This document shows positions 24,908 through 33,509 of a DNA stretch of 64,000 bases, one piece after another. The position numbers and the translations under genes are program-made. The stretch spans positions 1 to 64,000 of the forward strand of contig DFHU01000003.1 of NCBI GenBank assembly GCA_002373045.1, written 5' to 3'. Source of the DNA: Pseudoselenomonas ruminantium (GTDB lineage: Bacteria > Bacillota > Negativicutes > Selenomonadales > Selenomonadaceae). Every line of letters begins with the position of its first letter. The first letter of the stretch is position 1. The notes below the pieces were generated by a model that worked only from the letters and a program-made list of their open reading frames with translations, was not told the origin of the DNA and did not search any database.

Positions 24908-26284
24908 ATGCAAGGAGATACGATTAGTGCTATTGCCACCGCCCAGGGTGAGGGCGGTATCGGCATTATCCGTCTGAGCGGAGAACAGGCAATAGCTGTA
25001 GCGGAAAAGATGTTCCGGCCTGCCAGCGGCAAGGCGCTTAGCGACTATGCCAGCCATCGGGCTGTCTATGGCCGTATTGTGGACGAAGCTGGTCAGGTCA
25101 TCGACGAAGCTATGGTGCTGATTATGAAGGCGCCCCATTCCTATACAAAGGAAGACGTCGTGGAGCTGCAATGTCATGGCGGTGTTATGCCCCTGCGCAA
25201 GACACTGGCCTTGACCTACGCGCATGGCGCAAGACCAGCTGAGGGCGGCGAGTTTACCAAGCGCGCGTTCTTAAATGGCCGTCTGGACTTATCGCAGGCA
25301 CAGGCGGTTATGGATATCATCACGGCCAAGACCGACCGTTCGCTGAAAATGGCAACGGGCCATCTGACCGGTGCGTTTTCGGCAAAGATAAAATCCTTCC
25401 GGCAGGAGATTCTCGGCCAGATTGCGCACTTGGAAGCGGCCATTGATTTTCCCGAAGATGAAGTCGATGATGTGGTAACGGAAAGTGTAGCCGAAAAAGT
25501 GGTTGAGGTGCGCAACAATATAGCCAAACTCATCAAAACCGCCGGTACAGGCCGTATTCTGCGAGATGGGCTCATGACCGCTATCGTCGGCAAGCCTAAC
25601 GTCGGCAAGTCCAGCTTACTCAACGCTTTATTACAGGAGGAACGCGCGATTGTCACCGATATTCCCGGCACTACCCGCGATTCCATTGAGGAATACGCCA
25701 ATGTGGGCGGCGTGCCTCTGCGCATTATCGACACGGCCGGCATTCGGGCTACGGAAGATGTCGTGGAAAAAATCGGTGTTGAAAAGGCGCGGCAGATGGT
25801 CAGCGAGGCCGCTTTGGTCTTGGCTCTTTTTGACGGCTCAAGACCGCTGGACAGCGAGGATGAGGAAATCCTCTCCCTGCTCGCCGGACGGGATGCCATC
25901 GTCCTGCTCAATAAGAGCGATTTGCAATCCGTGGTTACGGCAGAGGTATTATCTGCCAAGGCAAATGTTCCGGTTATTGAAATTTCCACCAAGGAAAATC
26001 ATGGTTTGGATACGCTGGTGCAGGCGATTCAGGATAAGGTTTACGGCGGTGCGGTGGCGGCTGATGAAGGCAGTTTTGTCAGCGATGAACGGCAGGCCAA
26101 TCTTCTGCGGCAGGCAGATGTTCATTTAGCCGCGGCCCTCACGACCATTGAAGCGGGCATGGGGCTGGATTTTATCTCCATCGACCTGCGCTCTGCCTGG
26201 GAAAAATTAGGCGAAATCACCGGCGATACGGTGGGCGAAGATATCATTGATGAGATTTTCTCGAAGTTCTGTATTGGTAAATAA
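24908..26284 (+). CDS. mnmE: tRNA modification GTPase MnmE
   Basis: GTPase that, with MnmG, adds the carboxymethylaminomethyl group at U34 of certain tRNAs. The 458 residues begin MQGDTISAIATAQGEGGIGI (formyl-THF-binding domain). The G domain is embedded in the helical domain, with GKPNVGKSSLLN, DIPGTTRD, DTAGIR and NKSD. The C-terminus ends IFSKFCIGK, with the essential final Cys motif. I chose ATG 24908 with AGGTGAG upstream. mnmG follows 13 nt later. Confidence 0.97.
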   Translation: MQGDTISAIATAQGEGGIGIIRLSGEQAIAVAEKMFRPASGKALSDYASHRAVYGRIVDEAGQVIDEAMVLIMKAPHSYTKEDVVELQCHGGVMPLRKTLALTYAHGARPAEGGEFTKRAFLNGRLDLSQAQAVMDIITAKTDRSLKMATGHLTGAFSAKIKSFRQEILGQIAHLEAAIDFPEDEVDDVVTESVAEKVVEVRNNIAKLIKTAGTGRILRDGLMTAIVGKPNVGKSSLLNALLQEERAIVTDIPGTTRDSIEEYANVGGVPLRIIDTAGIRATEDVVEKIGVEKARQMVSEAALVLALFDGSRPLDSEDEEILSLLAGRDAIVLLNKSDLQSVVTAEVLSAKANVPVIEISTKENHGLDTLVQAIQDKVYGGAVAADEGSFVSDERQANLLRQADVHLAAALTTIEAGMGLDFISIDLRSAWEKLGEITGDTVGEDIIDEIFSKFCIGK

Positions 26285-26297
26285 GAAGGTAAGGAAA

Positions 26298-28208
26298 ATG
26301 GAAAGTAAAAACGTATTTGTTGCCGGCTCTTATGATGTAATCGTAGTGGGGGCAGGTCATGCCGGTGTAGAGGCGGCGCTCGCGGCCGCCCGCATTGGCT
26401 GTAATACCCTGCTGACAACGCTTTCAATGGACAATATTGCCATGATGCCCTGTAATCCGTCTGTAGGCGGCCCGGCCAAAGGCCATCTCGTGCGGGAACT
26501 GGACGCTTTGGGCGGGGAAATGGGGGTCAATGCCGATAAGACCTGCATTCAGTTCCGCATGCTCAACACGGGCAAAGGCCCGGCCGTCCATGCCCTGCGC
26601 GCACAGGCCGATAAAAAACTCTACCAGTTCACCATGAAGGAAACCTGCGAACAGACGGAAAATCTGGATGTTAAACAGCTCCTTATCGACAAACTGTTGG
26701 TCGAAGACGGCAAAGTTACGGGCGTACAGTCCGAAACCGGTGAAATCTACACGGCCAAAGCTGTCGTTATGGCTACGGGTACATATCTCAAGGGCCGTAT
26801 CATTATCGGCGAGCACACCTACGAGGGCGGCCCGGCAGGTCAAAGGGCGGCGGTGAAGTTCTCCGATTCGCTCAAAGAAGTCGGCGTAAAGCTGATGCGC
26901 TTTAAGACGGGGACGCCCGCCCGCGTAGATGCGCGCACCCTCGATTACAGCAAGATGGAAATTCAGCCCGGTGACGAGGAATGCCGCAACTTCTCCTTTA
27001 TGAGCGATGAAGTGACCCGCGAGCAGATTCCCTGCTACCTGACCTATACCAACGAAGAAACCCATAAAATCCTGCGGGATAATATGGAACGTGCCCCGAT
27101 GGCCAACGGCATTATCGAAGGTATCGGCCCACGTTACTGCCCATCCATTGAAACGAAGATTCTGCGCTTCCCGGACAAGGAACGCCATCAGCTGTTCCTA
27201 GAGCCGGAAGGCCGTCATACCAACGAAGTCTATGTGCAGGGGATGTCCACGTCCATGCCCATGGATGTGCAGCTGGCTTTCCTGCGCACCATTCCGGGAC
27301 TGGAACATGCTAAGGTCATGCGCGCCGGTTATGCCATTGAGTATGACTGCATTGACCCCACCCAGTTAAAGCCGACATTGGAATTTAAGAACATTCATGG
27401 TTTCTTCTCTGCTGGACAGGCTAATGGCACTTCCGGTTATGAAGAAGCGGCGGCACAGGGCATTATCGCCGGTATCAATGCCGCCATGCTGATTAAGGGT
27501 GAAGAACCATTGGTGTTAAAGCGCAGTGAAGCCTATATCGGCGTGCTTATTGACGATTTGGTGACGAAGGGAACCAATGAACCGTACCGCATTATGACGA
27601 GCCGTGCCGAATACCGCCTGCTGCTGCGGCAGGACAATGCCGACCAGCGCTTGACGCCGCTCGGCCGCCGCGTCGGTCTGGTCAAAGATGACCGCTGGGC
27701 AAGATATACCGAAAAGCAGAATGCCATCAATGAAGCTCTGGACTATCTGCGCAAGAACAGCATTAACCCCACCAAGGAAATCACGGAAAAACTCACGGCA
27801 GCAGGCATTGAACCGGTGCGCAATGCGACGAGTTTCTATGACCTCCTGCGCCGTCCGGATTTGGACTATGATAAACTCGCGCAGCTCTTTGACCTGCCGG
27901 AACTCAATAAGGAAGTCAAACAGCAGGTGGAAATCACCATCACCTACGAAGGCTATATCAAAAAACAGCTGGAACAGGTCGAGCGCATGGAAAAACTCGA
28001 AGAAAAACTCCTGCCGGAAGACCTCGATTATGATGAAGTGCCTAGCCTGCGTGACGAGGGCAGGGAGAAGTTAAAGGCTATCCGTCCCCGCTCCGTAGGC
28101 CAGGCCAGCCGCATCAGCGGCGTATCGCCGGCAGATATTTCTGTGCTGCTTATCTGGCTCGAACAACAGCAGCGCAGAAAAGCAGGGGAGGGCAAAGCCG
28201 ATGTTTAA
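26298..28208 (+). CDS. mnmG: tRNA uridine-5-carboxymethylaminomethyl modification enzyme MnmG
   Basis: FAD protein partner of MnmE, 636 residues. It has the Rossmann motif DVIVVGAGHAGVEAALAAAR, CNPSVGGPAKGHLVRELDALGG, the second family motif FKTGTPARVDARTLD and GQANGTSGYEEAAAQG. The C-terminal helical domain includes RPRSVGQASRISGVSPADIS. ATG 26298 is favoured by AAGGAAA; upstream in-frame codons lie in mnmE. It overlaps rsmG by 8 nt. Confidence 0.97.
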   Translation: MESKNVFVAGSYDVIVVGAGHAGVEAALAAARIGCNTLLTTLSMDNIAMMPCNPSVGGPAKGHLVRELDALGGEMGVNADKTCIQFRMLNTGKGPAVHALRAQADKKLYQFTMKETCEQTENLDVKQLLIDKLLVEDGKVTGVQSETGEIYTAKAVVMATGTYLKGRIIIGEHTYEGGPAGQRAAVKFSDSLKEVGVKLMRFKTGTPARVDARTLDYSKMEIQPGDEECRNFSFMSDEVTREQIPCYLTYTNEETHKILRDNMERAPMANGIIEGIGPRYCPSIETKILRFPDKERHQLFLEPEGRHTNEVYVQGMSTSMPMDVQLAFLRTIPGLEHAKVMRAGYAIEYDCIDPTQLKPTLEFKNIHGFFSAGQANGTSGYEEAAAQGIIAGINAAMLIKGEEPLVLKRSEAYIGVLIDDLVTKGTNEPYRIMTSRAEYRLLLRQDNADQRLTPLGRRVGLVKDDRWARYTEKQNAINEALDYLRKNSINPTKEITEKLTAAGIEPVRNATSFYDLLRRPDLDYDKLAQLFDLPELNKEVKQQVEITITYEGYIKKQLEQVERMEKLEEKLLPEDLDYDEVPSLRDEGREKLKAIRPRSVGQASRISGVSPADISVLLIWLEQQQRRKAGEGKADV

Positions 28209-28917
28209 GGAAGAACTTGCAAAAGCGGCAGCTGAATACGGCATAAGCCTTAGCGATACGCAGATGGAGCAGTACAACCGCTACTTTGAACTGCTGGTGG
28301 AGTGGAATGAAAAGATTAACCTCACCGCCATCACTGAACCGAAGGAAGTTGCCATCAAGCATATTATCGACAGCATTACGGCCTATGATAAAAACCTCTT
28401 TCAGGAAGGTACAACCGTTATTGATGTGGGCACCGGCGCAGGCTTTCCCGGCCTGCCCCTGAAGATTTTCTGCCCGGAAATCAAGCTGACCTTAATGGAC
28501 TCCCTGAACAAGCGCATTAAATTTTTGCAGACTGTGGTGGAAGAACTGGGGCTAAAGGATGTAGATTGCGTCCATGCCCGGGCCGAGGAAGGCGCCCGCA
28601 ATAAGAAATACCGCGAAGCCTTTGATATTGCGGTGTCCAGAGCCGTGGCCAGATTACCAATTCTCTGCGAATACTGTCTGCCCTTTGTAAAAAAAGGCGG
28701 TCATTTTATTGCCCTTAAAGGAATGCAGTATAATGATGAGGCGGAAGAAGCGGTTAAGGCCATCAAGGTTATGGGCGGCAGCCATACGGAAATCCGTCCG
28801 GTAAAACTGCCGGAGCTGGACGATAAGCGGGCGGTTATCACCATCACCAAGACCATGCCCACGCCGAAATCCTATCCGCGCAAGGCCGGGACACCGACTA
28901 AAAATCCCATAGTGTAA
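28201..28917 (+). CDS. rsmG: 16S rRNA m7G527 methyltransferase RsmG
   Basis: SAM-dependent methyltransferase for G527 of 16S rRNA. The 238 residues show EWNEKINLTAI, the SAM loop DVGTGAGFPGLPLKI and the SRAVARLPILCEYCLPFVKKGG region. It is the last gene of the rightward mnmE-mnmG-rsmG group and overlaps mnmG. A strong terminator follows. Confidence 0.97.
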   Translation: MFKEELAKAAAEYGISLSDTQMEQYNRYFELLVEWNEKINLTAITEPKEVAIKHIIDSITAYDKNLFQEGTTVIDVGTGAGFPGLPLKIFCPEIKLTLMDSLNKRIKFLQTVVEELGLKDVDCVHARAEEGARNKKYREAFDIAVSRAVARLPILCEYCLPFVKKGGHFIALKGMQYNDEAEEAVKAIKVMGGSHTEIRPVKLPELDDKRAVITITKTMPTPKSYPRKAGTPTKNPIV

Positions 28918-28984
28918 AGGATATAAACAGGTTTAGCAAAAATTTAGCGAAATTTACGGATGCAATGGCTGAATTAAGGAAGGA

Positions 28985-29019
28985 AAAGCCCCTATTCAAA
29001 GCGAATAGGGGCTTTATAA
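28985..29019 (+). terminator. Terminator after rsmG
   Basis: AAAGCCCCTATTC pairs perfectly with GAATAGGGGCTTT (loop AAAGC) about 70 bases after the rsmG stop. Confidence 0.88.
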
Positions 29020-29065
29020 TACCGTTATCCTACTTATTTTGGGACAGAAGGAGATGAATACCCCT

Positions 29066-30598
29066 ATGGATAAATCATTTTTGATTCCCCTGTCGCGCCG
29101 CAGCTTTATGAAGCTGATGGGGGCAGCAGCCGCAGGAACATTGCTGGGGAGTAGCATGGAAACTGGACAGGCTGTCGCATCATCGACAACGGCAATGAAT
29201 TTTACGGAAGTGGAATTGCCTGTAATTTTTAATGTGGATGTCTGTGTGGTTGGGGGCGGTTCTGCCGGTACTGCTGCTGCCATCAGCGCTGCCCGTAAGG
29301 GAGCAAAAGTGGTGCTGGTGGAACGCGGCATTTCTCTTGGGGGGCTTGCAACTCAGGGCTGTGTGTTCCCCTGTATGCCAACCTTTGTCGATGGCAGCGA
29401 TACGCCATATATCACGGATTTGAACAAGCGTATGGAAAGTCAGGGCGTTTCCCCGTCACTGGGCATTGACACGGACACTTATTATGGCGGTGGACGGGGA
29501 CAATATGTTCCGGAATATCTGGCGCTCGTTTATGATGAAATGTGTGCTGAAGCCGGGGTCGATATTCTTTATAATGCCGCACTGGTCGGAACGGTGGTGC
29601 AGGACGAAAAAATCATCGCCTGTGTTATTCAGACTCCGGAGGGGCTGGCGAAAATTACCGCCAAGGTGTTCATCGATGGTACAGGGGATGCTCTGCTGGC
29701 GAGATTTGCCGGGGTTCCCGCAGAAAAAGGCTCGGAATCGACAGGCCGCAACCAGCCCATGAGTTTGCGCTTTGAAATGGGCGGTGTTGATGTCAAAAAA
29801 GTGTTTAACTTCTTCCAGAAGGAACTGCATGACGATTATACGCATGGAAAGTTTGTAACCATCGTGGAAGAGGCGTTAAAGGAAAAACGTGCGCCCTTCT
29901 TTGAATTTGCCAAGTGGAAAAAGAACGAAAAATTCTTCAAAGATGGCGTGGCGCGGGGCGAAGTTACTGAGGACGATATCCTCTATATTCAGGCCTTTTC
30001 GATTCCGGGCAAGCCTGCGGTTATGTCGATGAACTGTCCGGAGATGCCGCCCCTGTCGTTCAGCGCAACGGATGCGGTTTCGTCCAGCAAGGCGGTAAGC
30101 TTTGGTCGCCGGATGATGCGGCATTTGTCGGCCTTCTTCATCAAGAATATACCCGGCTTTGAAAAAGCATACATCAGCCGCGAGGCAAGTATGATTGGTG
30201 TACGGGAGTCCTGGCGCATTCGTGGCAAGTATTACATGGATGTTGAGGATTATACGAAAGCCCATCATTTTCCCGATGCAGTCTGCCGCACGGCATACCC
30301 CGTTGACATTCACGATGTTAAGCTTGACCTTTTTGAAAAGTTGAAAAAAGGCCAATACTACGAAATCCCTTATCGCGCATTGGTGACGAATGAACTGTCC
30401 AACCTTTTGGTGGTAGGCCGCTGTGCCAGCGGCAGCTTTGCGGCGCAGGCTTCTTTCCGTATTCAGCCTACCTGCATGAGCATGGGGGAAGCAGCAGGAA
30501 TTGCCGCCGCATGGGGGTTAAAAAATAATGTTGCGGTCAACGCCGTGGCGTGGGATAAGATTCCTGCGAATGAGCGCAGTTATGTAAGCGAAGGATAA
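29066..30598 (+). CDS. Tat-exported FAD-dependent oxidoreductase
   Basis: 510-residue flavoprotein with a twin-arginine signal, SRRSFMKLMGAAAAGTLLGS, near the N-terminus. The FAD-binding motif is CVVGGGSAGTAAAISAARKG, and GGLATQGCVFPC follows the FAD-oxidoreductase (PF12831-type) pattern. The end contains GRCASGSFAAQASFRIQPTCMSMGEAAGIAA, typical of the second FAD segment. It is therefore predicted to act in the periplasm. The substrate is unknown. ATG 29066 keeps AAGGAG 12 bases upstream; ATG 29054 abuts it too closely. An unrecognised exported protein follows 17 nt later. Confidence 0.85.
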   Translation: MDKSFLIPLSRRSFMKLMGAAAAGTLLGSSMETGQAVASSTTAMNFTEVELPVIFNVDVCVVGGGSAGTAAAISAARKGAKVVLVERGISLGGLATQGCVFPCMPTFVDGSDTPYITDLNKRMESQGVSPSLGIDTDTYYGGGRGQYVPEYLALVYDEMCAEAGVDILYNAALVGTVVQDEKIIACVIQTPEGLAKITAKVFIDGTGDALLARFAGVPAEKGSESTGRNQPMSLRFEMGGVDVKKVFNFFQKELHDDYTHGKFVTIVEEALKEKRAPFFEFAKWKKNEKFFKDGVARGEVTEDDILYIQAFSIPGKPAVMSMNCPEMPPLSFSATDAVSSSKAVSFGRRMMRHLSAFFIKNIPGFEKAYISREASMIGVRESWRIRGKYYMDVEDYTKAHHFPDAVCRTAYPVDIHDVKLDLFEKLKKGQYYEIPYRALVTNELSNLLVVGRCASGSFAAQASFRIQPTCMSMGEAAGIAAAWGLKNNVAVNAVAWDKIPANERSYVSEG

Positions 30599-30615
30599 AG
30601 CGATTAAGGGAGTGA

Positions 30616-31578
30616 ATGCAAATGTGGAAAAAAATTGCTGCTGCCGTAGGCTGTGGCGTTCTGTTATGGAGCGGCAGTCCGGCCATGGCGGCAGAACAGG
30701 ACGCAGCATGGCTTTACAAGGAAGCCTGCCTGGCCAACATCAATGATGACCGGATAGCCTCCACCAATGTGGATTTGTTTGGCCCCAATTATCATTGGGA
30801 ACTGAATGCCGATGGCAAGATTCTTCGTGATGGCAGTATGCGCTGGTATGGCAATATGAGCTGGGATTTTACCGAAACGAGCAACAATGTTACCAGCCAT
30901 GAAGATATCCCCTTCTATCTGGAACAAAAAGACGGGATTCTGAGCATTTATGCCCAGAGAGAGTATAAATGGGGCAAAATATCCCTGCCGGGACTTCCAC
31001 CGGAGCTGGCCAATGCATGGAAAACCGGGTCATTAAGCTTTATTGATGACAGCATGCAGGCGGTAAAAAATGTTTCCCTGACAAGTGATACGGACAAAAT
31101 GCAGGGCCTGCGGATTGTCATGGACGCAGGCAAAATGATGCAGGTTTCGGAAAAGTATTTAAGTGGGCCAGCCAACCTATCGGTCAAAGAAAAACAGGAA
31201 CAAAAAGAACTGCTGGCCAATCTGGCAAAAGCCCTGCAAGGCACGGATTTAACCGTAGACTGGGTTATCAGCAAGGCTGACCGCAAGACCGTTACCATCA
31301 GCACCGATTTAACCCCGCTGCTTAGAGCTTATGCCCGAAATGTCATCAACGAGATGGCCGCAGGCAAAGTCAAATTGAGCAATGACGAGCGGGAAATGAT
31401 GGAATCGCTGGGGTATTTCAGCGAATTGAAGTTCTATATGACCTACAAGAACACAAATCAGGATGAAAATCTGGTTATTCCCGCTGATGTCCGCAAATCG
31501 GCGATAGAACTAATCAATATGGCCGATATCCAAAAAGGCGTATCCGAAGCATCACAGACGGGGAAGAAAAAAGGATAA
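30616..31578 (+). CDS. Exported protein of unknown function
   Basis: I do not recognise this 320-residue protein. It starts MQMWKKIAAAVGCGVLLWSG and has a clear signal peptide ending in AMAA. The body alternates polar beta-like segments (RWYGNMSWDFTETSNNV, EREYK-like stretches) with a helical C-terminus, and there are no cysteines after the first 50 residues apart from one near the start. AAGGGAG precedes the ATG. The tight spacing to the Tat-exported flavoprotein suggests one transcript and a periplasmic or envelope role; nothing more can be said. Confidence 0.75.
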   Translation: MQMWKKIAAAVGCGVLLWSGSPAMAAEQDAAWLYKEACLANINDDRIASTNVDLFGPNYHWELNADGKILRDGSMRWYGNMSWDFTETSNNVTSHEDIPFYLEQKDGILSIYAQREYKWGKISLPGLPPELANAWKTGSLSFIDDSMQAVKNVSLTSDTDKMQGLRIVMDAGKMMQVSEKYLSGPANLSVKEKQEQKELLANLAKALQGTDLTVDWVISKADRKTVTISTDLTPLLRAYARNVINEMAAGKVKLSNDEREMMESLGYFSELKFYMTYKNTNQDENLVIPADVRKSAIELINMADIQKGVSEASQTGKKKG

Positions 31579-31581
31579 ACG

Positions 31582-31610
31582 AAAAGCCGCCCTTGGTCGT
31601 GGACGGCTAA
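31582..31610 (-). terminator. Terminator of toxin-like mRNA 1
   Basis: On the minus strand AGCCGTCC pairs with GGGCGGCT, followed by TTTTC. The same hairpin occurs at 31952-31980 in module 2. Confidence 0.75.
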
Positions 31611-31658
31611 TCTCCCTCTACGGCTGACCTTTGCCCGAGGTATTTACTGATGGCTGTA

Positions 31659-31748
31659 CTACTTCATCAGCACGGTGAACAGGTAGTTGGCGGCTAAACC
31701 TGCAATCAGAGAAAGCAGGAAGTCACGCCAAAGGCTTAAAAATTTCAA
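31659..31748 (-). CDS. Type I toxin-like hydrophobic peptide, module 1
   Basis: 29-residue peptide, (M)KFLSLWRDFLLSLIAGLAAN then YLFTVLMK, with one predicted membrane helix and basic ends. It starts with TTG 31748, preceded by GGAAGGGAGGG at about six bases. It has 21 of 29 residues identical to a second peptide at 32030-32119. A divergent RNA (31828-31936) is complementary to its start region. Size, hydrophobicity, strong RBS, own terminator and antisense RNA fit type I toxins. It belongs to none of the named families I can recall, so toxicity is inference. Confidence 0.72.
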   Translation of the reverse strand: MKFLSLWRDFLLSLIAGLAANYLFTVLMK

Positions 31749-31786
31749 TGCTAACCCTCCCTTCCGCTGAGAGGTGCACAGCAAAA

Positions 31787-31823
31787 TAATTATAGCATTT
31801 TTTCGTGCAGTATGCTATAATTA
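31787..31823. promoter_or_regulatory. Overlapping divergent promoters of module 1
   Basis: TAATTATAGCAT (31787-31798) and ATGCTATAATTA (31812-31823) are perfect 12-bp inverted repeats with a 13-base spacer. Each arm holds a TATAAT for one strand (plus 31816-31821; minus 31789-31794) and, 17 bases away, the TAGCAT -35 position of the other. Transcription in the two directions should therefore compete. Confidence 0.65.
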
Positions 31824-31827
31824 CAGT

Positions 31828-31936
31828 AGGTTTAAGAATTTCATTGCTGACAGCGTTACTGGTTGACCGCTTGTGACGCACAGAGTCCGCTGTTAGGACA
31901 TGAGAAAGCCGCCCTTTTGGTCGAGGGCGGCTTTTT
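31828..31936 (+). ncRNA. Antitoxin-like RNA, module 1
   Basis: About 109 nt from the promoter at 31793-31821 to the terminator AAAGCCGCCC/GGGCGGCTTT (31905-31934). The 5' end (31829-31850) can pair over 22 positions with the toxin 1 start region (complement of 31733-31754), with one mismatch and three G-U pairs. A second hairpin, GCGTTAC/GTGACGC, follows, then the small GTCC/GGAC hairpin. The layout resembles TisB/IstR or Zor/Orz pairs, where a divergent RNA represses the toxin. Confidence 0.68.
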
Positions 31937-31951
31937 GATTTATGGTAAACG

Positions 31952-31980
31952 AAAAGCCGCCCATTGGTCGTGGACGGCTA
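31952..31980 (-). terminator. Terminator of toxin-like mRNA 2
   Basis: Same hairpin as 31582-31610: AGCCGTCC with GGGCGGCT and T-run on the minus strand. Confidence 0.75.
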
Positions 31981-32029
31981 ATCTCCCTCTACGGCTGGCT
32001 TGTGCCCGAGGTATTTACTGGTGGCTGTG

Positions 32030-32119
32030 CTATTTCACCAGCACGGTAAACAGATAGTTGGCTGCCAATCCTGCAAGCATAGAAAGCAGGAAGTCGCGCA
32101 ACAGTGGTAAATATTTCAT
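32030..32119 (-). CDS. Type I toxin-like hydrophobic peptide, module 2
   Basis: 29-residue paralogue of the peptide at 31659-31748: MKYLPLLRDFLLSMLAGLAA followed by NYLFTVLVK. It starts with ATG 32119, and GGAAGGGAGGG lies upstream. Conserved positions are the RDFLLS segment, AGLAANYLFTVL and the final Lys; the differences are at the N-terminus, where the antitoxin RNA pairs. One membrane helix is predicted. See module 1 for the reasoning. Confidence 0.72.
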   Translation of the reverse strand: MKYLPLLRDFLLSMLAGLAANYLFTVLVK

Positions 32120-32158
32120 ATGCTTACCCTCCCTTCCGCTGAGAGGTGCACAGCAAAA

Positions 32159-32193
32159 TAATTATAGCATTTTCTGTTGCTGTGTGCTACAAT
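32159..32193. promoter_or_regulatory. Divergent promoters of module 2
   Basis: TAATTATAGCAT at 32159-32170 supplies the minus -10, and TACAAT at 32188-32193 is the plus -10. The inverted repeat seen in module 1 is partly degraded on the right arm. Confidence 0.55.
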
Positions 32194-32199
32194 ATAAGC

Positions 32200-32308
32200 A
32201 AGGTAAATATTTCATAGCTAATGGCGTTGCAGATTGGCTGTCAGCAACGCACGAAGTCCGCTGTTAGGACATGAGAAAGCCGCCCTTTTGGTCGAGGGCG
32301 GCTTTTTT
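32200..32308 (+). ncRNA. Antitoxin-like RNA, module 2
   Basis: About 109 nt ending in AAAGCCGCCC/GGGCGGCTTT plus T-run. GGTAAATATTTCATA (32202-32216) is an exact 15-base antisense match to the toxin 2 start (complement of 32106-32120). The internal stem is GCGTTGC/GCAACGC, replacing GCGTTAC/GTGACGC in module 1 while keeping pairing. The GTCCGCTGTTAGGAC hairpin and terminator are identical to module 1. Confidence 0.68.
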
Positions 32309-32418
32309 CGTTGCGCAAAAAGATAAAATGGACTTTTGTGAAAATTTAGGATATAATATAGGGTGCAAATGACCGTAGATTTTACCAATACAAAGGGATT
32401 TGTGAGGGGGCTAAAAAG

Positions 32419-33432
32419 ATGGGAAAGAAGAATTTGATGATTGCATTAGCAATGGGCATTTGTATTTGCGGGGGGCAGATTCTGAGTCCTGTTTATTCTG
32501 GCTTTGCTTTTGGTGCCATAGCAGAGGCTAAGGCTACTCTTTCAACAGCAGAACGTGAAATGAAAAAAGCAAAGGACTATGAGCCATCTGATATATACAA
32601 TAGGGCACATAAGATTATATATCCAAATGGAAGGGTCGAGAAAGATCAACGTACTCGGATTGCCGTGGTAATTAATGGTGATGAGCAGGTGGTTGTAGAA
32701 GAAAGGGTAAAAAATCGTATATACAGCCGCTTGCGTCAAAAATTTTCTATTGAGGAATTCGCCTTGATGAAGGGAACGGACATTAGGACGTGGCTTTTGT
32801 CGACAGAAGAAGAAAGATTTTATGATACCAGACCTAATGCAACGATAAATACGAACAAGCAACCATATCGTTCGGCAAGCGGATTTAGTATTGCTTCAGT
32901 AACAGGAGCAATAGCAGGGGCACGAATAGCACATAACACAGATCGTAATGAAGCTGCCGGAGCTGCGTTAGGAGTTATAGCTGATAATTTAATTGGTCAG
33001 GCTATGCAAGGGACGAAAAATGAAAATAGTACAACCACTACTGTCCAATCACGAACAGATGTTGACCATATGCCAATTGGAATACAGCCAAGAGGATTTG
33101 CAGATTTGCGCAGGGAAGATTTTGTACAGGCAGGACGTAAGTATGGTTATGATTATGTGTTTGTGGTAACCATGAATGTTGGTATGCTGAAACATGAAAA
33201 GCATGGGTATGTTTTTTTTGATTCCACCACGAATAAGGGTAATATTTGGGTGCGAGTACGCTTGGTAGACGTGAATAATGGTGAATATGCTTATCGAAAT
33301 GACATTGTTACAGCAGGCGAAACGCATGGTACACGTTTTAGTGGCGGTGGAGTCAATGGTCGACTGATGGAAAAAGCAGTGGATCAGGCAATGATAGAGG
33401 CTATGAATGATATAGCTATTGAAGTAAAATAA
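32419..33432 (+). CDS. Exported protein of unknown function with glycine-zipper-like segment
   Basis: 337-residue exported protein I cannot name. MGKKNLMIALAMGICICGGQ gives a signal peptide. A polar region with KIIYPNGRVEKDQRTRIAVVINGDEQ follows, then a Gly/Ala-rich hydrophobic segment (SVTGAIAGARIAHNTDRNEA and AAGAALGVIADNLIGQ), then a beta-rich C-terminus ending MIEAMNDIAIEVK. A shortened, interrupted homologue of the C-terminal part lies just downstream (33450-34113), so the gene was duplicated. GTGAGGGGG is upstream. A possible promoter is TGGACT/TATAAT (32329-32357). Confidence 0.75.
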   Translation: MGKKNLMIALAMGICICGGQILSPVYSGFAFGAIAEAKATLSTAEREMKKAKDYEPSDIYNRAHKIIYPNGRVEKDQRTRIAVVINGDEQVVVEERVKNRIYSRLRQKFSIEEFALMKGTDIRTWLLSTEEERFYDTRPNATINTNKQPYRSASGFSIASVTGAIAGARIAHNTDRNEAAGAALGVIADNLIGQAMQGTKNENSTTTTVQSRTDVDHMPIGIQPRGFADLRREDFVQAGRKYGYDYVFVVTMNVGMLKHEKHGYVFFDSTTNKGNIWVRVRLVDVNNGEYAYRNDIVTAGETHGTRFSGGGVNGRLMEKAVDQAMIEAMNDIAIEVK

Positions 33433-33509
33433 TTTGCTATATAAAGGGGATGGAGCAGACTCTAAATTTAAGTCAAACGGATTGGGGACATGACTATGTG
33501 TTGTTTAAC

